Shown here piece after piece: positions 1 through 6,095 of a DNA stretch of 19,802 nt. Source of the stretch: an uncultured Cryomorphaceae bacterium (GTDB taxonomy: Bacteria > Bacteroidota > Bacteroidia > Flavobacteriales > Schleiferiaceae); assembly GCA_937900215.1 (NCBI GenBank), contig CALCFH010000134.1, positions 1 through 19,802 of the forward strand. Direction: 5' to 3'. A program made the position numbers and the translations under genes. Below the pieces are notes generated by a model. That model was not told the origin of the DNA, made no database searches, and saw only the letters and a program-made list of their open reading frames with translations. The first letter of the stretch is position 1. Every line of letters starts with the position of its first letter.

Positions 1-1
1 T

Positions 2-703
2 CCTGTTGTGGTGGCTTTCGCAGACACTTTATTTCGAGCCGACTTTGTTTTAGATACTTCAGCAGATGGGGTAATCTGGACTAAAAAAGTAGAAGACCCT
101 CGTCAGTTTGGCGTAGTGAAAAAGAACGAGGCTGGATTTATTACTGACTTTGTGGAGAAACCTGCCGAATTTGTCTCCGACGAGGCCATCATTGGTATTT
201 ATTACTTCAAAGACGGAGAAAACCTGCGCAAAGAATTGCAGTATCTCATAGACAATAACATTCAAGACAAGGGAGAGTTTCAACTCACCAATGCGCTCGA
301 AAACATGAAAAACAAAGATCTAAAGTTTAGGTCAGGAACGGTCTCGGATTGGATGGATTGCGGCAATAAGAATATTACGGTAGATACAAACTCTCGCATT
401 CTGGAATTCATTAAAGACAAGGAATCACTGGTCGCAAAGTCGGTTAAAATGGAGAACAGCACTATTCATCCTCCTTGCTTTATCGGTGAAGGCGTTATTC
501 TGAAAAATGCCGTTGTGGGCCCTGGCGTTTCCATTGGCGCAGGAACTACCATTGAAGATTCAACTATTAGCCACAGCATTATTGGCGAAGCCACCCATAT
601 TTCTACTTTCAATCTCAACAATTCTATGATTGGAAACCACGTTAAGATGGATGGAAATTATACCAATCTCAGCATTGGCGATTACTCAACTCTTGAAAAA
701 TAA
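2..703 (+). CDS. Sugar-phosphate nucleotidyltransferase, 3' part (5' end outside window)
   Basis: This is the C-terminal part of a nucleotidyltransferase of the RmlA/GlmU-like family. Such enzymes couple a sugar 1-phosphate to an NTP in the cytoplasm to make a nucleotide sugar for surface polysaccharide or cell wall. The frame is open to the left edge, so the N-terminal GxGxRL nucleotide-binding loop is not visible. The segment FGVVKKN...FVEKP is the family signature, followed by IIGIYYF and DWMDCGNKN, which in relatives line the sugar and metal site. After about residue 150 of the visible part come hexapeptide turns (IGEGVILKNAVVGPGVSIGAG), the start of a left-handed beta-helix. No acetyltransferase domain of the full GlmU type follows; the protein ends soon after in SIGDYSTLEK. 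The sugar and nucleotide specificity cannot be read from this part. The stop lies inside the start region of the next gene, so the two are probably co-translated. Confidence 0.88.
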   Translation, partial: PVVVAFADTLFRADFVLDTSADGVIWTKKVEDPRQFGVVKKNEAGFITDFVEKPAEFVSDEAIIGIYYFKDGENLRKELQYLIDNNIQDKGEFQLTNALENMKNKDLKFRSGTVSDWMDCGNKNITVDTNSRILEFIKDKESLVAKSVKMENSTIHPPCFIGEGVILKNAVVGPGVSIGAGTTIEDSTISHSIIGEATHISTFNLNNSMIGNHVKMDGNYTNLSIGDYSTLEK

Positions 704-2402
704 CTTTAAACAGCGTCTTCTAGCCGCACTCTTCTTACCGCTCATTTCTTTGGGGCAGCCTACTGCTGGCCCAGGAAATGCGCCTTCTTTTGATTCGGCC
801 TTTTGGAAAGCGCAAGAATTTAAAATAAGCGGACGGCAAGAACAAGCACTAAAGGCTTTTTTGCGTTGCGATAGCATTGAACCCAATAATGCGCTCATTA
901 CTTCCGAGATTGCAAAAATCTACGCAGAAAAACAGCAGTTAAACGATGCACTCACCTATGCATCAAAAGCTTGGAAACTCGATCCTAAAGTCAAGTGGTA
1001 CGGATTTTTATACATTGATCTCCTCCTTGCTTACGGAAAACTCGAAGAGGCGGCTATAGCCCTGCTACAAGTAGCCGATTTAGAGCCCGGAAATGCAGAA
1101 CCTCTTTTTGCCCTAACTGGGGTATTCTTAGATTTAAAGCAGTGGGAAAATGGTCTAGCTTCTCTTCAAAAAATTGAAGAGCTAAGGGGCATTGACAAAG
1201 AGGTGTCTCGACAAAAGGTCAAAATATATCTGTATCAAGATGAGCTCGAATTGGCTATCGATGAAATGGATAAACTCATTAGCGCTTTTCCCTACGACTA
1301 TGAGATTCAGTTGCAAAAAGCCGATTTATACAATGCCAACGACAGGCAAATTGAAGCGGTTGGAATTTGGAAAAACATTCTCTCTAAATCGCCCAGCCAA
1401 CCCATTGCAAACCTCCGATTAGCAAGGTGGCATCAATCGATAAAAGAATACGATAAATCTTATGGCTATCTCAAGGTAGCGGCGGCTAGTCCTTCTTTAG
1501 ACATGGATGAAAAAATAGGTCTCCTACTGAGCTTTTATGAGCAAACCGAAAGAGACTCTAGCCTTCTACCAAAGGCCTATGAATTGCTTGATATCGTTAT
1601 TCAGTCTTCCCCTAACAGTGCTAAGGCATTTGCCATGAAAGGCGATTTTTTAGCCCGAGACTTTAGATTATTGGAAGCTCGTGAGGCCTATCACACCGCT
1701 GTATCTCTTCCAGAAGGAGCCAAATTTGAAATTTGGCAGCAAATTTTACTTATTGATGCTGAACTCAATAGATCAGAATGGCTGGAGACAGATGCCCAAT
1801 TGGCTATGGATTTATTTCCCTCTCAGCCTCTTCCTTATTTGTATGCCGGCATGGCTTCTCTCAACAAAGGAAAAACCGAAGACGCAATAGAAATGCTTGA
1901 GGCAGGTTTAGATTTATCGTTTTCCAATCGTGCCCTTCAGGAGCGCTTTACCTTTTTTCTTGCGGAAGCAGAATATACCCATTCCAATCTGCCACAAGCT
2001 TTCAAATACTTTGAAAAAGCATTGCAGATCAATCCCAATAATCCAACCACCCTAAATAACTACGCTTATTATCTATCCTTAGCCAATCAAGATTTAGCTA
2101 AGGCTTTATCTATGGCCGAGAAAAGCAATTCCATCCAACCAAATGAAGCCAACTTTTTAGATACCTGGGCTTGGATACTCTTTCAACAAGGAAAATACCA
2201 AGAGGCACTGCAAAAAATAGAGCAGGCACTTTCTGTTTCTGAAGAAAAAAATCCGAGCTTTCATGAGCACAAAGGCGATATACTCTTTAAAATGGACAGG
2301 GTAGATGAGGCTCTTTTTGAGTGGGAAAAAGCTGCCGCCCTAGGCTTAAATCATGCGCTTCTATTAAAGAAAATTGAAAAAAAGAAGTGGTATGCGAACT
2401 AG
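693..2402 (+). CDS. Secreted TPR-repeat protein (TTG start)
   Basis: The product is about 569 residues, almost entirely tetratricopeptide repeats, and is probably a periplasmic or outer-membrane-associated scaffold. I chose the TTG at 693 because it gives a compact signal peptide, MKNNFKQRLLAALFLPLISL followed by GQ. The upstream ATG at 630 in the same frame would put 21 unlikely residues before it, deep inside the previous gene. The chosen start overlaps the preceding stop by 11 bases. Helical pairs with the TPR pattern (small residue, aromatic, Ala, closing Pro) recur through the protein. They are clearest near the N-terminus (IAKIYAEKQQLNDALTYASK) and in the last third (LNNYAYYLSLAN, AWILFQQGKYQEAL, HKGDILFKMDRVDEALFEW). 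No catalytic motif is visible. The binding partner is unknown; its place among envelope genes suggests a role in assembly of surface components. The next gene starts inside its last codons. Confidence 0.88.
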   Translation: MKNNFKQRLLAALFLPLISLGQPTAGPGNAPSFDSAFWKAQEFKISGRQEQALKAFLRCDSIEPNNALITSEIAKIYAEKQQLNDALTYASKAWKLDPKVKWYGFLYIDLLLAYGKLEEAAIALLQVADLEPGNAEPLFALTGVFLDLKQWENGLASLQKIEELRGIDKEVSRQKVKIYLYQDELELAIDEMDKLISAFPYDYEIQLQKADLYNANDRQIEAVGIWKNILSKSPSQPIANLRLARWHQSIKEYDKSYGYLKVAAASPSLDMDEKIGLLLSFYEQTERDSSLLPKAYELLDIVIQSSPNSAKAFAMKGDFLARDFRLLEAREAYHTAVSLPEGAKFEIWQQILLIDAELNRSEWLETDAQLAMDLFPSQPLPYLYAGMASLNKGKTEDAIEMLEAGLDLSFSNRALQERFTFFLAEAEYTHSNLPQAFKYFEKALQINPNNPTTLNNYAYYLSLANQDLAKALSMAEKSNSIQPNEANFLDTWAWILFQQGKYQEALQKIEQALSVSEEKNPSFHEHKGDILFKMDRVDEALFEWEKAAALGLNHALLLKKIEKKKWYAN

Positions 2403-3159
2403 TTATTTTGGCTTGTTGCTGTTGTCATTCTTATTGTTTACTTCTTGTAAAAACACCGCCTTGGGTGGCTCAAAGAAAAAGCTTCGCATAGACAAGCCCA
2501 ATGAAGCTATGCTTCTCACCCAATATCAACCTTCATTTTTTACGCTAAAAGCGCAAGCTGAATTTGCGCAAGAAAATTCTACGTCTCAGTTTAAATTAGA
2601 ACTGCGCATGAAAAGCGACTCCGCCATTTGGCTCGACTTTGCAGATCCCATCATTGGACTGCATGTCGTGCGCGTTTTAATTCGTCCGGATAGCGCTTTT
2701 ATGGTGAACAAATTAGACCGAACCTATTATAAAGGAGATCTATCCACCTTAATTCAAAAAGCGGGCATTTCACTAGACTATCACTTACTTGAACAAATAC
2801 TGCTTGGCAACTTTCCAATAGTGCCCGAGATCGATAGCCTGGTGAAAGCAGACAAAGGCAAGCTGAATGTCTTTCCTCAAAATGCCGTTGCCAACAACAA
2901 GGGCACACTTACACGAGCCCAAATTCATCAGCCAAGCGTTCGTCCTTCAGCATATACTTTCACCCCTTTGCACTCCAATTTTTCATTGTATTCTACTTTC
3001 GAAAGAACAGACGAAGAACCCATTGCTGCATTTCCAAAAAGGATGCGTTTGAGCGCCAACACTGCCTCAAAACCTTCCTTGAGCTTACTCATTACCGAAT
3101 ATTCCCTCGAGCGAAAGCCCATGCCCTTTAACATTCCCACAAAATATAAATCGTTGTGA
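2392..3159 (+). CDS. DUF4292 lipoprotein, probably LolB-like
   Basis: The product is a lipoprotein of about 255 residues. The start is the ATG at 2392, giving MRTSYFGLLLLSFLLFTSCK with a lipobox ending at Cys20. A TTG at 2374 would only add six charged residues. The body is beta-rich. It has a stretch of the type found in LolA/LolB-like folds (SAIWLDFADPIIGLHVVRVLI, then a dyad of the form DSAFMVNKLDRTYY, then HLLEQILLGNFP). DUF4292 proteins are widespread in Bacteroidota. My inference is that it binds acyl chains and helps place lipoproteins or similar lipids in the outer membrane. The fold comparison was made by eye and not tested. The start overlaps the TPR gene by 11 bases, and the stop shares one base with the next ATG, so translation is likely coupled across the cluster. 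The DUF4292 assignment is firm; the LolB role is tentative. Confidence 0.82.
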   Translation: MRTSYFGLLLLSFLLFTSCKNTALGGSKKKLRIDKPNEAMLLTQYQPSFFTLKAQAEFAQENSTSQFKLELRMKSDSAIWLDFADPIIGLHVVRVLIRPDSAFMVNKLDRTYYKGDLSTLIQKAGISLDYHLLEQILLGNFPIVPEIDSLVKADKGKLNVFPQNAVANNKGTLTRAQIHQPSVRPSAYTFTPLHSNFSLYSTFERTDEEPIAAFPKRMRLSANTASKPSLSLLITEYSLERKPMPFNIPTKYKSL

Positions 3160-4505
3160 TGAAAAGGAAGATTGCATTTTTTTTGGTTGGATGGCTCCTG
3201 TTCTCCGGATTGAGTACAGCTCAAACCGATAAAAAAGAAACGCTTCAGATCCAAAAGATCAAGCTTCAAGACGAAATTGCCTTGGCCAATAAAATATTGG
3301 CAGAGACTCGTCAGAATAAAGATTTATCGGTTAGTCAAGTAGAAGCATTATTGCAGAAAATTGGCATTCGCGAAAAGCTCATCCGCACCATGCAGAAAGA
3401 GATCGACCTGATGTCTGAGGAAATTGATCTTCTCCAAAAACAAAACAAAGAGCAAGAAGCGCAGATTGCAAAAATGCGCGAAGATTACGCCGATATGATT
3501 CGGGCGGCCCGCACAAGCAACAGCAATTACAGCCGGTTGATGTTCTTGCTTTCTTCACGCAGTTTCAATCAGGCCTTTCAGCGCATGGAATACATGAAAC
3601 AGCTAGCAGAGCACAGGCGCTTGCAAGTAGAGGAAATTGCCAAAGAACAGCTGCTGCTAGAAGAGGAAATTGTGAAGCTCAACGCTAAAAAAACCGAGAA
3701 ACTAAGCCTTCTCAAGAATAAAGAAAAGGAGATTGCCAATATGCAGTCTGACATGAAAAAGACCGAGGAGGCCATTGGGCAATTGAAAACCCAAGAGAAA
3801 GACATTCTTCAGCAAATAGAAGACAAGCGCAAACAGTCTGAACGCCTAGAAAAAGAAATTCAGCGCATTATTATTGAAGAAATTAAAAATGCAAAGGCCG
3901 CTGCTGAGCGCAAACAAATAGAAGATGAAGCCATTTCTTTAGGACTGATTCGCGGTAAAGATTTTAGCAGCAATACCACCAATAAAGAGTTGCGAGATAA
4001 AATTAAAAAGAAGCGAAGCGAATCCAATTCCAAAGGCAGCACCAAAGAAAGCAAACCCTATGTGCTCACTCCTGAGGCTCAAAAACTAGCAGATAATTTT
4101 ACCAAAAGCAAAGGAAGCCTGCCTTGGCCGGTTGAAAGAGGAATTATTACGGGCTCTTTTGGAAGACACCCTCACCCGATTGCAAAAGGAGTAGTGGTAA
4201 ACAACAATGGAATAGACATCGCCACTGAAAATGGAAGTAAAGCACGAGCTGTTTACAGTGGAGAGGTGAGTAGCGTTATCCGCATTCCTTATGGAAATAT
4301 TGCTGTGCTTATTCGACATGGAAATTATTTTACCGTGTATGATAATCTCTTAGAGGTGTATGTTAAAAAAGGAGATATAGTGAAGCCTAAACAAGAAATT
4401 GGACTCATCTTCACCGACCCTAAAGATGGAAAAACAAGTCTTCACTTCGAGGTTTGGCTAAATCAAAATGTTCAAAATCCGCAACCATGGCTCTTCAACA
4501 AATAG
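3159..4505 (+). CDS. EnvC-like murein hydrolase activator: coiled coil plus degenerate LytM/M23 domain
   Basis: The product is about 448 residues. The signal peptide is MKRKIAFFLVGWLLFSGLST followed by AQ. A long charged coiled coil fills residues 25 to about 255, then a Lys/Ser-rich linker, then a LytM (peptidase M23) domain from about 325 to the end. In active LytM enzymes zinc is held by an H-x(3)-D pair and by the second His of an HxH motif. Here the first ligand position reads NNNGID (348-353, Asn instead of His but Asp353 kept), and the HxH motif reads SLH (427-429), with Ser replacing the first His. The pattern matches EnvC-type proteins, which do not cut peptidoglycan themselves but activate amidases at the division site. 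The C-terminal NPQPWL is also shared with EnvC. The ATG at 3159 overlaps the preceding stop as TGATG. It acts in the periplasm; the partner amidase is not in this window. Confidence 0.87.
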   Translation: MKRKIAFFLVGWLLFSGLSTAQTDKKETLQIQKIKLQDEIALANKILAETRQNKDLSVSQVEALLQKIGIREKLIRTMQKEIDLMSEEIDLLQKQNKEQEAQIAKMREDYADMIRAARTSNSNYSRLMFLLSSRSFNQAFQRMEYMKQLAEHRRLQVEEIAKEQLLLEEEIVKLNAKKTEKLSLLKNKEKEIANMQSDMKKTEEAIGQLKTQEKDILQQIEDKRKQSERLEKEIQRIIIEEIKNAKAAAERKQIEDEAISLGLIRGKDFSSNTTNKELRDKIKKKRSESNSKGSTKESKPYVLTPEAQKLADNFTKSKGSLPWPVERGIITGSFGRHPHPIAKGVVVNNNGIDIATENGSKARAVYSGEVSSVIRIPYGNIAVLIRHGNYFTVYDNLLEVYVKKGDIVKPKQEIGLIFTDPKDGKTSLHFEVWLNQNVQNPQPWLFNK

Positions 4506-5593
4506 TTGCCGCGCGATTTCTAATCCTTCTTTTTCCATGCCTGTTTTTCCTTGGCTGTTCTAATCCAATGCCTACAAGCGAAGATTCTTCTGCACTTTCT
4601 GCTGCCGTAGACTCCAATTGGTACGGCATCCTTCCCTGCGCCGACTGTTTGGGTATCTCGTACGAGTTAAAACTGCGTCCAAACAAAGCATTCAATCTGT
4701 CTACAGAATATTTAGAAAAGGGAGATGGGATGCAATTGCTTGGAGGTTGGATGATTTCTTCTGACTCCATCATTCGTTTAGTAGATACGGAGGGCGAAAA
4801 AGTAGATGCTTTTCTATGGAAGGATGGCCGTTTATACTACCTCGACAAAGAGGAAGAGCGTATTCTAGGAAGCTTAGAGAATAACTATATACTCTTTCCG
4901 GGCAGGAGAGAACACCAAGAAAAAAGTGATCAAGAAAACCAAAAAGAACGCGAAAAAGGGGCAGACTTTATAGCGGTTGGCACGGAACCCTACTGGAATT
5001 TAAAAATTGCTGTGGGCAAAAGTATACTGTTAGAACAATTGGGTCTAGATCCTATTCATACGCCTTGTCCCAACTCTATGCCCTTAGGAGATGGAGCCGG
5101 ATTTAAGTATGATATTCAAACCGAAGCCAATCATTTAATTATAGAGGCCCGCAGAGAAAATTGCGAAGACGATATGTCTGGAGAAGCCTTTGGCTACTCT
5201 CTGCATGTGAACATAAATGGTAAGGATTTATATGGCTGTGGGTATCATTCTTCACAAGCCGAATTGAGCAAGGGTACTTGGCTCTTAAAAAGCTTAAACG
5301 GAAGGGAAATAAATCCGCTTGAAGCGGGCTCAAAGCTTGAGCTCAGTCTGAATACACAAGTCTGTCAAATCAGCGGAAGAGATGGATGCAATTCTTTTTT
5401 TGGACTGGCTGAAGTGCAGCGAGACACGCTCTATGTTTCAAAATCTCTAGGGAATACACTCATGGAATGTGATTTTGCACCTTGGCAAAATCTATATAGA
5501 GATGCCTTGCAAGGTGCCACTTTGGCCATAGACCTCGGCCCAAATAGGCTGAGACTTTTCAATGCCGAATCAGAATTGATTTTCGAAAAATAA
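4487..5593 (+). CDS. Three-domain lipoprotein: NlpE-like N domain, COG3650-like middle, META (HslJ-like) C domain
   Basis: The product is a lipoprotein of about 368 residues. The ATG at 4487 gives a signal peptide ending in the lipobox FFLGC; it overlaps the EnvC-like gene by 19 bases. An earlier in-frame start would add a charged tail inside the previous gene and is unlikely. Residues about 45-135 resemble the NlpE N-terminal domain, with WYGILPCADCLGI carrying its CxxC. Residues about 160-255 (VGTEPYWNLKI, a conserved Cys, a Cys-Glu-Asp-Asp segment) resemble the small beta domain often paired with META. Residues about 260-368 form a META domain with GRDGCNSFFG and a later MECD. In enterobacteria NlpE senses envelope and copper stress, and HslJ is linked to heat and novobiocin resistance. 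An envelope-stress or quality-control role is therefore likely here, but no Cpx-type partner is seen. It is the last gene of the cluster, followed by a hairpin terminator. Confidence 0.83.
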   Translation: MALQQIVAARFLILLFPCLFFLGCSNPMPTSEDSSALSAAVDSNWYGILPCADCLGISYELKLRPNKAFNLSTEYLEKGDGMQLLGGWMISSDSIIRLVDTEGEKVDAFLWKDGRLYYLDKEEERILGSLENNYILFPGRREHQEKSDQENQKEREKGADFIAVGTEPYWNLKIAVGKSILLEQLGLDPIHTPCPNSMPLGDGAGFKYDIQTEANHLIIEARRENCEDDMSGEAFGYSLHVNINGKDLYGCGYHSSQAELSKGTWLLKSLNGREINPLEAGSKLELSLNTQVCQISGRDGCNSFFGLAEVQRDTLYVSKSLGNTLMECDFAPWQNLYRDALQGATLAIDLGPNRLRLFNAESELIFEK

Positions 5594-5624
5594 AAAGGCG
5601 GCTCAAATTGAACCGCCATTTTTG
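5592..5624. terminator. Bidirectional intrinsic terminator between convergent genes
   Basis: An inverted repeat with GGCGG at 5597-5601 and CCGCC at 5613-5617 extends inward through TCAA/TTGA pairing and is flanked by A-runs on the left and T-runs on the right. One position is a C-A mismatch in plus-strand RNA and a U-G wobble in minus-strand RNA. It sits directly after the stop of the META lipoprotein gene and directly before the stop of the convergent Spy-like gene, so it can serve both. Confidence 0.82.
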
Positions 5625-6014
5625 TTAATCCATGTCTGTTTCTTCCCCTTCTGGCTTTCTGCGACTCTGGTCGGCTCTCATTCCCTTCCTTCTTTTCTCC
5701 ATTCGCTTGGCCTCTTCCTTTTCAAATACAATTCTTTGCTCTTCCGTTAACACCTTGGCCAATTTGGCTTTGTGCTGTTCAAAGGCCTTCTTCATAGAAT
5801 CACGGTTGGCCTCTTGACTTTCACGAAGCTTGTCTGCTTGTATTTTAAACTCTTTGTTGAGCACTAAAACTTGCGCCTGTTGTTCTTCGGTTAAGCCGAG
5901 CTTTTCTGTCATTTGCTCCGTTGCTTTCACCGGATCCATTTGTCCGCCTCTTTGAGCCAAAGCCGTTGAGCTCATTAGCAAAGCAGCACCCAGAGTGATC
6001 AATAATTTTTTCAT
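5625..6014 (-). CDS. Small periplasmic Spy/CpxP-like protein with LTxxQ motifs
   Basis: The product is about 129 residues. The start is the ATG at 6014, giving a textbook signal peptide (MKKLLITLGAALLMSSTALA, then Q). A Met eight residues earlier would only add a short polar tail. The mature part is helical and highly charged, with two LTEEQ motifs (LGLTEEQQ and VLTEEQR) spaced roughly 50 residues apart. That is the hallmark of Spy/CpxP-type periplasmic chaperones and of related small Bacteroidota proteins such as DUF4890. The tail is rich in Arg, Lys, Glu and Asp and ends in MD. It probably acts as a periplasmic stress-related helper. It lies 81 bases downstream of the E1 dehydrogenase on the same strand and converges on the META lipoprotein gene. 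I could not find a clear TAnnTTTG promoter in the gap, so it may be read from upstream or have its own weak promoter. The family is likely; the function is inferred. Confidence 0.8.
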   Translation of the reverse strand: MKKLLITLGAALLMSSTALAQRGGQMDPVKATEQMTEKLGLTEEQQAQVLVLNKEFKIQADKLRESQEANRDSMKKAFEQHKAKLAKVLTEEQRIVFEKEEAKRMEKRRKGMRADQSRRKPEGEETDMD

Positions 6015-6095
6015 GATTTCAAATTGTTTTAACTGCACATAGGAACCGAATGCAATGCTTGCGTTTAATGCAGTCTTGCTAAAAAATTGTTAATC

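Noticed and set aside
630..692. N-terminal extension of the TPR protein from an ATG at 630.
   Set aside because: It lies wholly inside the nucleotidyltransferase gene and would bury the signal peptide.
3578..3805. Minus-strand Ser/Leu/Phe-rich open frame.
   Set aside because: It is the antisense of the Lys/Glu-rich coiled coil of the EnvC-like gene; codon composition there produces such frames by chance.
6040..6095. Weak inverted repeat (ATGCAATGC and similar) between E1 and the Spy-like gene, considered as a terminator.
   Set aside because: Pairing is short and imperfect and no T-run follows on the minus strand.
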